Position numbers and translations under genes: made by a program
In this document: piece after piece, positions 31,233 through 43,605 of the stretch
How the letters are laid out: the number at the start of each line of letters is the position of its first letter
How positions within the stretch are numbered: the stretch's first letter is position 1
From: Begonia masoniana
Taxonomy: Eukaryota; Streptophyta; Magnoliopsida; Cucurbitales; Begoniaceae
DNA length: 64,000 nt
NCBI GenBank assembly: GCA_022432975.1
Contig: CM039508.1
Location: forward strand, 24,677,278 to 24,741,277
Reading direction: 5' to 3'
Notes under the pieces: model-generated
What the model was told of the DNA's origin: nothing
Seen by the model: the letters and a program-made list of their open reading frames with translations, nothing else
Database searches by the model: none

Positions 31233-33864
31233 TGTAACGCCCCCGAACCTGTCCCGGCTCGGTGCGTTACTTTGCAAACAAATCCCGCGTTTAAAACGAA
31301 TTTTAAAATAATTTTTGATAAAATTTTGACTCAATTTTGTGGGTTTTTTGGACCCTAAAAAATGGTTGGAAAACGTGCCCAAAATACGTGCAAAACATGT
31401 CAGAAAATACCAGGTTAAAATATATTTGAAAATTGAAAATTTAAAAAAAACCCAGTCTAGCCCGGTCTGTTCGGCGCGTGCGTTGCGCGCAGCGCGCACG
31501 TATGAGCCGATCAATCGCCACTAGGCGGCGATTGATCGACACCCTCTCGGGTGCGCGATCTCTGCTACAGGGGCGCCTGCTGATCAATCGGCGCACAGCA
31601 CCAATCGATCGGCACTGTTAGGCGCTGTGCGCGCCCAGCGGCGCCTTGCGCACCTTCTTCGACCACCTCTTCTTTTCTTTCACTTTTTCCCAAGCCAAAC
31701 ACCTCTAAATCACCCAAAACTTTTACCATACCTTCCTGACATCCCCGACTCTATGTCCTGTAAAAATCTTAGAAAACTGACTTAAAATAGTTAGCAAAAA
31801 CGTAGAGACAAAAGAACCCGATGTTGTTTGTTATAAAAAAAACGGGCAGAATAACGACTGAAATTTCATAAACCAAAATCCTGAAATACAAAGTCTTAAA
31901 ACATCATCATTTACGTACCAATCATCCAACAAAACAACCACTAACCACAATAATCCAAAGTAGCTAGAAAACTATCTACAAGGCAAAATACCAACAATCT
32001 CCACAAAACTACCCGAAGAACATGGCCAAGATTCCCCGACAAGTGTCTGCACCGGAATGCTCCATGTGCCACCGACTGCCGTCTAGTCCTGGGCTTCCTC
32101 ATCTAGCTCACCTGAATAATAGTTGTCACCTACACCACATAACACAAAACGTAAGTCTAATGCTTAGTAAGGGAATAATGAATGCAACAAAACACAATAC
32201 AACCAATCCTATCACATGCGGTTTCTAACACTCAGTTGTGCTCGTTCACGTTCGTTACTTTAGTCTTTTCTTAAGCCGTGTGGATTGAGTAAGCTCACAT
32301 CCTATAACCATCTTGGACGGCCACACTCAGAACCACCAGAGCAAGACCAGATAGCAATCATCCCATAACCGTCTAGGATGGCTATACAAAATCTCCCTCC
32401 ACGTCGATCGTAGAATCCAAAAACCGTCTAGGAATTCATACTCACGACCATTACGTATTTTAGCCGGTCATCCTTCATAGAGGTCCCCTCGAGGTGCTAC
32501 ACTCCAGCACTTATTCCCGACAAGGCAACTCTAATCAAGACTACGTATTTTAGCCGGTCATCTTTCATAGAGGTCCTCTCGGGGTGCTACACTCCAACAC
32601 TTGTTCCCGACAAGGCATTCTAATCAAGATTAATTTTGCAATTCTTTTTATCTGATTACATTTCACGCTCGCAAATCAAACCATGCAAGAAAACTCGTAT
32701 TTTGCTTAATTGAAAACCATGATGCATGTTAAAGAATATACAACACGACACAACGCAAAACAAACAACCATTAACCCTACCGTTCCATGGTGTAGGCTCG
32801 AAGACGAAACGATTTCAAACCACTACTTACCTGATTGCTCGGCACTTGAGTGTTCATTTCATCCAGCTAAACTATTCACTCGACAACCTAACAAATACAA
32901 GAAAACACTTAGAAAGCCACTAATAAATTCCAAGGGATTTTCTAATCAAAACTAAACAACAAATACACAATTCACAAATCTAAACTCTAAAACCCGGTTT
33001 TATCCACAAGTTTTGGTGTCCAACTTCAAACGGCCATAACTTATTCGCTTTTCAACGGATTTCAACGTGCCACCCCAATCCGTAAACCTCTACACGTCTA
33101 ATATCCATTGAAATACTCAAATTCACCAACCAAATAAAAAGGCCAATTCTAAATTCCAAAAACAAAATCGGTGTACAATTTCTAAAAAACCAGTTTTTCC
33201 ATAACTCATACCAAAACTCAAATCTAACCCTAAAACCAACATAAACTAACATGTTAAATGCTTAAATCACTAAATTTAGGAAGGGAACTAGCAATTGGAA
33301 GAGAAAAATCGGACCTCTCCATTAGGGTTTTTCAAACCTTAACAAAATCCGCCAAAATTCACACCAAAACACTACAAACTAACACCTTGATGCATTATCA
33401 ACAAAACCCACTAAATTTTTACCTTAAAAACTCTTGAAACCTTGAGGAGAAGAGGAAGAAGATGCAGCAATGGATGATGAGGGTTTCATGGGAGGAAAGT
33501 GAAGGAGAAACCACTTTTTGCCTTCATCAAAATTTATAAATCACATTTTTCATCTTTTAAATTTTTACCACATAATTTCCAAGTTTTGTAAACTAACCTC
33601 TCCCTCCCACTCTTATTCATTTTCAACGTGGAAGGCATCCCTTCCTCACTTTTCATTAAATTTTTCCTTTACTTAAATTTATTTTTACCTAAAATTCAAC
33701 TTAACAACAATTCTTAACACTTAAAGCCTAATGTTTTCACTAAATTTTCTCTTCAAATTTCACTTCCCTTCCATACACTAGGAGAGCATTAGGATAATTG
33801 TTAACTCACATAACAGACCCTAAACTAGAGCTACGCACGCTCTAGGAATTATCCGGGTGTTACA
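31233..33864 (-). repeat. 5' LTR of family B copy 1
   Basis: 2,632 bp, TGTAACGCCCCCGAACC to CCGGGTGTTACA. Near 31510-31620 there are GATCAATCG and GATCGATCGG motifs that recur in other LTRs here. Two near-identical blocks with TACGTATTTTAGCCGGTCAT lie at about 32452-32530 and 32542-32615. Confidence 0.88.
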
Positions 33865-35762
33865 ACAAGGACGTCTTCTATCTTTCCTTGTGGATGAGTC
33901 AGCGAGCGATCAGCAAGTTGCAGAGTTACATTGGTGGGTCAAACCTCTCCTATTCCTAGTTTCTTGAAAATCGACATGGGTATCAATTAATACTTGCTCC
34001 CAGGTCGAATAGAGCTTTTCCAAAATAACTGTTGCCAATCGTGCATGGGATGGTGAAACTGTCAGGGTCTTTTAATTTTGGTGGAATCTTGTTATGCAGA
34101 ATGTAGCTTCTCTCCTCTGTCATGGCCACCAGTTCATATTCTCCCAGCTTTGACTTTTTGGACAGAACATCCTTCATGAATTTGGCATAGTCGGGCATTT
34201 GTTCAAGTGCTTCCACCAAAGGTACATTGATATGGAGCTGCTTAAGAATATCAAGAAATCTTTTAAACTGTTTGTCTTGGTTCTGTTTCTAAAGTCTTTG
34301 CAAAAATGGTGGTGGCGGCTTCTGGATTCTTAAATCCTCCTGCTGTTGCTGTGGTGATGCTGTAGCATTAGTTGCTGGATTGCTTTTTTCTGTTTCGTCT
34401 GATTCTTTTTGTTCAACCACCTTATTTTGATTCCGAGAACTCTCTACTTTTTGTTGCTTCTCTGGGATTTCTAACTCTCTTCCATTCCTCAATACTATGG
34501 CTTTACAATGCTCTTTTCCAGGCCTTTGTGGTACTTCTGTATCACTAGGTAATTGTTCCACGTTCCTAGTGCTTAAAGATTGAGCCAGCTGCCTCATTTG
34601 TGTCTCCATATTCTTCATGGATGCAGCTAAGTTCTGCAAGATCACGTTTGTCTTAGCAGCATATTTTCTGGAGAAAGCTTTCTGACTATTCTGGGTGCAT
34701 TGAAGTATGAGTTGGCTGTGAGAAACCCTGTTTGTAGTTCTCTATTGCTCTGGTTGGTGCTGTAGTATTCTGCTACTGCTGGGAATTCCATTGAAAATTT
34801 GGATGCTGTTTCCATCCAGGGTTGTAAGTCTGTGAGTATGGGTTATTGTTTCTATTATATCCCACATAATTGACAGATTCTGGGTTGGTGGGGCATAAAT
34901 TGTCATCATGATTCTTTCCACAAAAAATGCAGAAAACTTCTCTGATTACTGGTTTCGGTGGTTTGTTAATTGTCTTGATCGCATTCTCCAGCATAGCGAT
35001 CTTTGCGTTTAAAGCAGCCACTTCATCTAAATCATAAACCCCCGATGCATGCCTTGTAGAGTGGTTTCTGTCCGAAGGCCACTGATAACTGTTCACTATC
35101 ATCCTCTCCAGCAAATCGTAGGCTTCATTAAAGGATTTAGAAAGAAGTGTACCGTTTGCTGCAGCATCAATAATCCATCTTGTCTGCCCATTTAATCCAT
35201 TGTAAAATGTCTCGAGCTGAATCCAATGTGGTATTCCATGGTTGGGGCATTGTCTGAGTAGTTCCTTGAATCTGTCCCAAACTTCATACAGTGACTCGCC
35301 ATCCTTCTGTTGAAGGTTGGTGATTTCATTTCTCATTCTCGCATTCCTCACTAGTGGATAGTATTTCATAATAAACTTCTTGGCGAGGTCTCCCCACGTG
35401 GTAATGGTGTCTGAAAGGATACTATTCAACCAGTCTCTCGCTCTGTCTCTTGAAGAGTATGGGAAAAGCTTGAGCCTCAATGCTTCGGCAGGAACTCCAG
35501 GAAAATGAAACGAGTCGCTCACTTCGCCAAATACTTTGAGATGACGATGATGATTGTTTGTGACCATTCCACTAAATTGTCCAATGGTTTGAAGCATTTG
35601 AAACATAACCGGTTTAAGCTCGAATCGGGTGGTGTTTAATTCTGGTCTCACAATACCAGAATTCAGATCGTCAAGCGTGGAAATGGAGAAGTCTTGAATA
35701 GGTCGATCGCGGTCATCAATTATTCGATTCAGAATGATTCTTCTTTCTTCCTAGTTATCCAT
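33865..35762 (-). pseudogene. Athila-type gag and protease fragment
   Basis: Minus strand. The gag start is at 35762, with TAG as codon four. The gag body at 34773-35651 carries the Athila-type capsid pattern: FHFPGVPAEALRLKLFPYS, RARDWLNS, LAKKFIMKYYP, a tandem ETFYNGLN...IDAAANGTLL segment, and a zinc-like CIFCGKNHDDNLC. A Gln/Glu-rich linker follows (34289-34645), then the Athila protease (IPPKLKDPDSFTIPCTIGN, FDLGASIN). Similarity stops at 33864, where the family B LTR begins. Several stops separate the pieces. Integrase and reverse transcriptase are absent from the window. Confidence 0.85.
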
Positions 35763-35944
35763 ATTAGCTTATGCAATGATTGGTCACTGTTGTTGTCTTC
35801 TTCTCTCTTGAAACGTTCGTTCAATCTCTGGGTCGACTGCAAGAAGAATTTTGTTGTCCCCATCAAGCATAAAATGTACATGAAGAAAATAAACAAAAAT
35901 AAATATAAAAAATTATAGCAAAATAAAATAATAAAGAAATATCT

Positions 35945-35963
35945 CTAGCAACAACGCCAAAAA
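35945..35963 (-). promoter_or_regulatory. Athila primer-binding site
   Basis: Minus-strand TTTTTGGCGTTGTTGCTAG just inside the LTR resembles the TTGGCGCCGTTGCC site of Athila elements (tRNA-Asp type), with changes that break perfect pairing. Confidence 0.6.
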
Positions 35964-35965
35964 CT

Positions 35966-36497
35966 TGTTAGTGATTTTCTACACCATAACGCAAATGCAC
36001 GTGTCGCTAACGAAGTAATAAAGTAAATAAAAGTCGATCCCACGAGGATATTTTTAATCAAATTAATCTTGCTACAAATTTCTATAAAATAAAGATGAAA
36101 ATATTGAAATTAAATAAATTGTAAGGAATGATGAACTAAAATTTCACCAAATTAAATAAGACTAAAAATGGAAATGATTTAAAAAAGTAATTATGGGAAA
36201 AACCTTGGTTATGGTTGATTTCCTCTTTATATGCAATTACTACTGATGCTACAACAATGCTACAGCATTAGTTACAGAACAACAAGAATTCATAATATTT
36301 CTAGGGTTCCGTCAAATTGCCTAGATAAATTCGTTTTAGAATTTTCTTTTCGACTTTGACAGGATAAAAACTTAATCCGAATTTTCGTGCAAACCTATTC
36401 TTAACGCCAAATAAATTAATGTTAGCTACTTTGCAACAATTTTAATTTAATCAATTACTCATGCATCTTCAATTTCTATTTACTTATCAATACAATA
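35966..36497 (-). repeat. Athila 5' LTR, left part
   Basis: Starts TGTTAGTGATTTTCTACACC beside the Athila primer site. It is interrupted at CAATA (36493-36497) by the Tekay element 36498-46390 and continues at 46391. Confidence 0.75.
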
Positions 36498-38982
36498 TGT
36501 AACGCCCCGAGTTTTTCAGACCCGGTTTGCTACTCAAGACATTGAACTGAACTAAGAGACATTTCAGAAAATTTTAAATTTCCTCACAGTGATGATAATT
36601 CTTATCTTTAATCATCGACTTTACAGCGGAAAAACTCAATAAGTAGACAACGTTCATAATTTGACAAAACGTTAAGACAATTGGCCGAAGGGAATTGGAA
36701 ACTCACGGACATCTACCGATCGCAAAACGACAAGGCATGGAGCACGCTCCTACCAATTGACACATGCACACCACGTGACTCATTAAACTTCATCCAATCA
36801 CAAGACGACAAGACTTATTATCAGCTTCTACCGATTGACACTTGCATTCCTCATGATTCATTAAACTTCATTCCGATAGAAGACATCATCCGATAGAAGA
36901 CTTCATCCGATGGAAAACATCATCCGATGGAAGACATCATCCAATGCCGATTGACACATGCATATCACGTGACTCATTAAACTTCATTCCGATAGAAGGC
37001 ATCATCCGATAGAAGACATCATCCGATAGAAGACTTCATCCAATGGAAAACATCATCCGATGAAAGACATCATCCGATGTTGATTGACACATGCATATCA
37101 CGTGACTCATTAAACTTCATTCCGATAGAAGACATCATCCGATAGAAGACTTCATCCGATGGAAGACATCATCCGATGCCGATTGACACATGCATATCAC
37201 GTGACTCATTAAACTTCATTCTGATAGAAGACATCATCCGATAGAAGACATCATCCGATAGAAGACTTCATCCGATGGAAAACATCATCCGATGAAAGAC
37301 ATCATCCGATGCCGATTGACACATGCATATCACGTGACTCAGTAAACTTCATTCCGATAGAAGACATCATCCGATAGACAGGAAACTTGCAGACTTTCAC
37401 AAACCTCAGCATGACTGAATAAACTAACACACAGTTGGACCCTAATCATCATCTAGAATACGTGTAGCGAGAAACTCTAACAAAACAAATCATTCTATTA
37501 TTTAACGATCATTCTCAAACTCAGAAGTTAATCAGTCAGGTTCCAGTATTCATGGTTTTAAGAAAACATCCTACATAGGCCTCAGTATTCATAACCTTAC
37601 TAACATGATAAAAGTAGTAACCAGAAGTTGAAATCGCCTTTCCAGCCACCAATCTGTCACACTGAGCACCTTCCAGCAACCAACCTTAAACATCCTCTAG
37701 ACTTGAAATCCTCACCTGGTAGTCCTTCACCTACATCATAAGGTTTAAACTATAAGCCTAATGCTTAGTGAGGAGTGCAATGCTAACATGTATGCATGAA
37801 TGCACAAATTAAAGAAACACATGTTCATGGTCTTTTCGTGTTCTTGTTCTTGATCATATTCATCGTTTTCATCATATGGATTAAGGGAGGATTTGTGCCG
37901 AAAAGAGGGTTGACAGTGAGAGTGTACATAGTCCCTTGCGGGTCGTATTCATGGTCCTTCTTTTGGACAGTGACATATGCCAAACCGCCCCCAACCCTCT
38001 CTTAATCCTTGTTGCATAAGTTTCATGTTCATATCTTGTTCATGGGAGAAATCATGCACTTAAAACATTTTCATATGCTTGAGAAATATTCATGATGCAT
38101 GAGCATGAGTAAATCTTAGTTCATCAGACTACTGAACAACCATTCATTCATCAAAGGATTATAACATCAACTTGAGTATTTTACCCAAACAGACAATAGC
38201 ACAGATAACCTTTAAACATCATAGATAAGTTCTACCTAATACCCTTGCGATGTAGGGCCTTAATGGCCGGAAATCTTACTCACTCACTTACCTGGTTTCC
38301 TTAGCAACTTGAGCACTTCTCTTCAAACTTCTTCACCTAGAAACATTTCACATTACAATGTTAAATCAAAATCCTAACTAAAGTCATCCTAGTATCTAAC
38401 ATAAATATTTCGAAATCTCCCTAGTCGAGCGCCTAATATGTACAGATTAAACTTTCAGAACCTAAATAACCGGATTAAGTCTAACAACTAAACTCGGTCT
38501 GTTATCTTAGTGTCCAAAATCGAATCGGAAATACCATTACTAACACAGATCATGATTGTCACTACCATTACTCTGCTAGTGAATAATCCGAAACCTCAAG
38601 TTCTAGCTGAAGACAAAGCTCTAAGTAACTACCCTGTAACTACATTATCTAAGTCTTACCTAGAGCGTGGATCGTCGGATTGGAGGCTGAAGAACTGGTC
38701 GCCGGCGAAGGAATAGCTGGCAGAGAGGGAGCTCTGGAAGGAAGGGAATCACCGAGAGAGGAAATGTCGGCTACAGTGAGGTTTTAACAAGGTTTAAGAA
38801 TTCCCATAACCTATTTATACCAATTAAAATCCACCTTAATTACAAACTTGTCACCCAACCTAGTTTCACTCAACTTGTAATAAATAAGTCTTGGCATTAA
38901 ATTTATAATCATAAAGGTTAATAAAAGGGTGATAATTAAAATGGTTAAGAAAATCACCTGGCTGAAATTGTCAGGTGTTACA
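36498..38982 (-). repeat. 3' LTR of family C element
   Basis: 2,485 bp, TGTAACGCCCCGAG to TCAGGTGTTACA. An array of CGATAGAAGACATCATC-type units with five CACGTGACTCA sites (36772, 36966, 37099, 37198, 37331) spans about 36700-37380. A stretch at 37760-38200 is present here but replaced in the other LTR. Confidence 0.92.
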
Positions 38983-38995
38983 TCCACCCCTCCTT
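38983..38995 (-). promoter_or_regulatory. polypurine tract, family C
   Basis: Minus-strand AAGGAGGGGTGGA abuts the 3' LTR start (TGTAACACCTG), as expected for plus-strand priming. Confidence 0.8.
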
Positions 38996-39002
38996 AAACA
39001 AA

Positions 39003-42000
39003 ATTTTCGACCTCGAAAATTGGTCAAACAAAGAGCTTTGGATATTTGTCCAACATGTCCTGCTGTCGCTCCCAAGCGGCTTCTTCAATGCCATGATTCG
39101 TTCACAAAACTTTTACAAGAGGAATTTCTTTATTCCGTAGAGTCTTAACTGCGGATTCCAAAATTCGTACAGGTTTCTCTTCATACGTTAATGTCAGCTC
39201 AAACTCAATTTCCGTTGGCATAACAACCTGTGACGGATCACGTATGCATTTCCTTAGCATGGATATATGAAAGACATTACGGACCTTTTCCAGTGGTGGA
39301 GGCAATTGCAACCTATAAACGGTTTTACCAATTCTTGTCAAGATAGGGAAGAGACCAAAGAATCGTGGACTAAGTTTTCCCTTCTTGCCAAATCTTAAAA
39401 CTCCCTTAAACGGTGAAATCTTTAAGAAAACTTCATCTTCAACAACAAATTCAAGATCTCTCCTTCTTTGGTCTGCATAATTCTTCTGTCGGCTTTGTGC
39501 AGTCATCATCCTTTTCCTAATTATGGCAATCTTGTCTGACATCTGCTGTAAAATTTCAAGGCCTAGAAGTTTTGCTTCACCAACCTCATTCCAGTATAAG
39601 GGTGATCTACATTTCCTACCATACAGTGCCTCGTAAGGTGTCATACCGATAGTGGACTGGAAACTATTGTTGTAGGAGAATTCCACTAAGGGCAGATATC
39701 GATTCCAAGACGTCTGAAAATCCAGCACACACGCCCTCAACATATCCTCAAATGTCTGAATTGTTCTCTCTGATTGGCCATCTGTCTGAGGATGAAAAGC
39801 AGTGCTGAAAGATAACTTTGTACCAAGCGTGCCTTGAAGACTTTGCCAAAACCTCGAGGTGAACCTGGGATCACGATCGGAGACAATGGATATAGGAATC
39901 CCATGCAATCTGATAATTTCCTGAACATACAGATTAGCAAGCTGGTCCAACGTGTACGTTGTGCTTACAGGTAGAAAGTGAGCTGATTTTGTCATTCTGT
40001 CAATTACGACCTAAATGCTATCATGACCTTTAGTTGTCTTAGGTAATCCTACAACAAAATCCATGGCAATGTTTTCCCACTTCCATTCGGGAATCGGTAA
40101 GGGTTGAAGGGTACCTCCTGGACGTTGGTGTTCTGCTTTAACTTGTTGGCATATCAGACATGATTCCACATACTTGGCAACAGTCCTCTTCAAATTCGGC
40201 CACCAATAGAGTAACTTCAAGTCCCGATACATCTTGGTGCTGCCAGGATTATAGAAAAGGGAGACGAGTGCGCCTCATCCAAGATCAACTTACGAAGTTC
40301 CTTATCACTTAGAATATACCACCGGTTCCTAAATTTCAAAATACCATCCTTGGAGAGACTGAACTCAGAAGAGACGTCCTTCAACTTACTCATCATCCTA
40401 CTATTTTCCTTTGAATCCTTTTGTTGTGCCTCCTTGATCCTATCTATGATAGTTGGTCTAATAGAAACATCGGCAAGTAAGGCTGACAGTTCAGAAACCA
40501 TTTCCAACTTGAACTTCTGTACTTCTGTCCTCAAAGGTATAGACATGGTTGACACCACGGGCTGCATTGTCGTCGACATCCTGCTTAATGCATCGGCTAC
40601 CGCATTAGCCTTACCCGGGTGGTACTTAATTTCAAAGTCATAATCCTTAACAAACTCTAACCAACGTCTTTGTCTCATGTTTAACTCCTTTTGAGTAAAA
40701 AGGTACTTCAGGCTTTTATGGTCAGAAAACACTTCACACTGCAGACCATACAAATAGTGTCTCCAAATCTTTAATGCAAAAACAACTGTGGCTAATTCCA
40801 AATCGTGAGTGGGGTAGTTATGTTCATAACTCTTCAGTTGTCTGGAAGCATACGCTACAACCTTGCCTTCTTGCATCAAAACACATCCCAGTCCCACTTT
40901 AGATGCTTCACAATAAACACTAAATCTTCCTTCTTCAGTTGGGAGTGTCAAAAGAGGAGCTGTAGTCAACTTCAGTTTTAGTGTTTGGAAGCTATCTTCA
41001 CAAGCTTCAAACCAAGAGTATTTGGTGTCTTTCTTTGTCAAACTAGTTAAAGGCTTAGCTATCATAGAGAATCCCTTAATGAACTTCCTATAATAACCTG
41101 CCAGACCAAGGAAACTACGGACCTCGTTGGCATTCCTTGGCTGTGGCCAGTCCTTAACAGCCTGAATCTTGGTTGGGTCTACGGATATGCCCTCAGCAGA
41201 GATGACATGACCTAAAAAGTTGACCTTATCTAACCAGAACTCACATTTGGACACCTTGGCATAGAGTTGCTGCTGATTTAAAGTTGCCAAAACTATTCTT
41301 AAGTGTTCTTCATGGTCAACTTTAGTCCGTGAATATATTAAAATATCATCAATAAACACAATCACAAACTTATCCAAGTACTCACGAAACGCTCGATTCA
41401 TTAAGTCCATAAAGGCTGCAGGTGCATTTGTTAGTCCAAACGACATCACAAGAAATTCATAGTGTCCATAGCGGGTTCTGAAGGCTGTCTTTGGTATATC
41501 TCCCTCCTTAACCTTCAGTTGGTAGTAACCTGAACGTAAGTCGATCTTTGAAAACACTTTGGCTCCTTGAAGTTGGTTAAACAAATCGTCGATACGAGGC
41601 AAGGGATATCTATTCTTGATTGTCAACTTGTTTAACTCTCTGTAATCTATACACATTCTAAGAGAACCATCTTTCTTCTTAACGAACAGGACAGGTGCAC
41701 CCCAAGGAGAACAGCTGAGGCGTATAAATCCCTTGTCCACTAATTCCTATAGTTGGATCTTCAATTCCTTCAACTCAACGGGTGCCATGCGGTAGGGGTT
41801 CTTAGACACAGGTAAAGCCTCAGGATATGTATCGATTACAAACTCAATTTCCCTATCAGGTGGTAGCCCAGGCAAGTCATCCAAAAATGCATCTGGGAAC
41901 TCTCGGACTATGGGAATGTCCTGAAGTTCTACCGTACTCTTTACTCGAACATCAATTATACTAGCTAGGTAACTCTCACAACCACCTTTCAGTAACCGTT

Positions 42001-42298
42001 GAGTCTCTAGTGAGGATATAACCGGTATTTTACTTATTTTTGGAATAGCTTGAAAGGAATACCGATCTCCGTTTGGGGGTCGAAACTCAACCAATCCAGA
42101 CCTACAACTTATCATGGCATAATGTCTGAATAACCAATCCAGGCCTAGTATAACTTCATATCCCTTCATGTCAATTACGATCAGTTCTATGTATAACTTC
42201 TTATTTCCTAATGACACAACATCACCTTTTATTATCCGTTTGGAATGTAAAGACTTCCCCGATGGTAACATGACACTAAATGACCTCTCAGCTGGCAA
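39003..42298 (-). pseudogene. family C pol: protease, RT, RNase H, integrase, chromodomain
   Basis: Segments in order: the protease end (ILGLDWLFRHY) at 41747-42298; reverse transcriptase and RNase H at 40217-41740, with [29 protein letters not shown] (catalytic aspartates), [10 protein letters not shown] and the RNase H motifs VYCEAS and [13 protein letters not shown]; the integrase zinc domain (YWWPNLKRTVAKYVESC) at 40011-40232; the integrase core at 39102-39995 with IVSDRDPRFTS and HPQTDGQSERTIQ. A GPY/F-like segment and a chromodomain-like end (IPLVKVL, then after a TGA, NHGIEEAAWE) follow. Frame changes lie near 41745, 40225 and 40000, and the TGA at about 39100 replaces the conserved chromodomain tryptophan. 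The protein cannot be made whole from this copy. Confidence 0.9.
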
Positions 42299-42309
42299 GA
42301 GTTCTAGTT

Positions 42310-43443
42310 AATGCTTATATACAAACAGGGTTGATACAAAAAAGTGAGTGGTTCCCGTATCTATAAGTGTATAAGCAGAAATACTACAGATCATGATTGT
42401 ACCTGTTATGACTGTATGCTACACTGCATCCTCATCCTCCATCAAAGCATAGACCCTAGGTGCTACTCTTGCTCTGTTCGGGTCTGGCGGCATGGGGCAA
42501 TCTCTGACTATGTGTCCGACCTTGTCACATCTATAGCAGCGGCCAGAATAAAGTTTACATTTGCCATGGTGATTCTTCTGGCAGGTGGAACATAGGGGAG
42601 CTAGAGGTCACTTTCTTTTTCCTTGATCATCATTTGGATTAAAGGGTCTCTTCACACCTTTCTGCTGTTGCTGCGGTCCTCTATTCGGTTGTGGTTGCCA
42701 ACCTCATCCCTGGCGCGGTGGTGGCTTAGTATCTTTGATGAACTTCCTTGGTGGTTCACATTGTTCTTGTACTGTTAACTCGACTTCCTCCAATTCCAAA
42801 GCCTTAGCAGCCACTTCGGAATAAGGTATGTTATGGATCCCTGCAGTCTTTACTCCCTAGAAGAGGCTCGGCTTCAGTCTATGGACAAACTGGTGAATCT
42901 TGTCTTCCTCATCATCCACCAGACGGGGTGCAAACCTGGACAAGGCCTCAAACTTACAGATGTAGTCGGCCACAGAACCGGTTTGGCGCAGCTGCATGAA
43001 CTCCATCTTTTTGCTGGCCCGAACAGCTCGGCTAAAATACTTGTCATAAAAGGCCGTCTTGAACCACGTCCAAGTCATAGTCTCTGCACTCGTAGTGCTC
43101 TGAATTGAGTCCCACCAATGCCTTGCACCCAATGCAAGATGAAAAATAACACAAGTGACCTTGTCCCCCTCATCAACCTTGGCATAATTAAACATGTCCT
43201 CAATTGTCCGAATCTACTCCTCAGCATAAATAGATCCGAAACTTGACCATTGAATACTGGAGGTCGAAGGCGGTGAAAACGCTCGCTCCCATTGTCGTGA
43301 TTCGTATTTGAGCTAGAATTCCCATGCTCATCCCTAGCAGTCACCCACTACTCAATTTGGCGGGATTGGTGAATAACCAACTCGGTTAACTGAGCGATGG
43401 TGTTACTATCCTCATTGCTCTCTCTTTGTTGACCTCTTACCAT
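42310..43443 (-). pseudogene. family C gag
   Basis: The start at 43443 follows the leader. The capsid pattern is readable through several frames: ERFHRLRPPVFNGQ, FHLALGARHWWDSI, FKTAFYDKYFSRAVRA, FEALSRFAPRLVDDEEDKIHQFV. A Gln-rich segment and a zinc knuckle region follow (about 42500-42600). Frame breaks occur near 43330, 43200 and 42855. The plus-strand gag at 63082-64000 is a close relative and helps fix the reading frame. Confidence 0.82.
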
Positions 43444-43589
43444 TTTGAGACTCCTGAACAAATAATCATAAACACATCTTATCTTAATAACATTACTAGA
43501 ATCGTAAACACTTACAGTTGCTGGAGTGTACTCAAGTAGCAGTAAGTTCTGGAAGGCAGTCTACAGAATTGATTTTAGAACCTGGTTTA

Positions 43590-43601
43590 GCTTTGATACC
43601 A
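43590..43601 (-). promoter_or_regulatory. primer-binding site, family C
   Basis: Minus-strand TGGTATCAAAGC, one base different from the initiator-Met complement TGGTATCAGAGC, four bases inside the LTR end. Confidence 0.82.
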
Positions 43602-43605
43602 TAAT

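Larger units (their letters stand above)
27178..33864 (-). mobile_element. Tekay-related gypsy element, family B copy 1, left-truncated
   Basis: A minus-strand Ty3/gypsy element has a 5' LTR at 31233-33864, a primer-binding site at 31218-31229, gag from 31071, and pol truncated at about 27178 just after the protease. Its 3' LTR and most of pol are missing. Gag is split by a solo LTR (28149-30391). Its LTR ends, leader and gag closely match the element at 46726-57740, so both belong to one family. The right flank is Athila pol sequence. Confidence 0.82.
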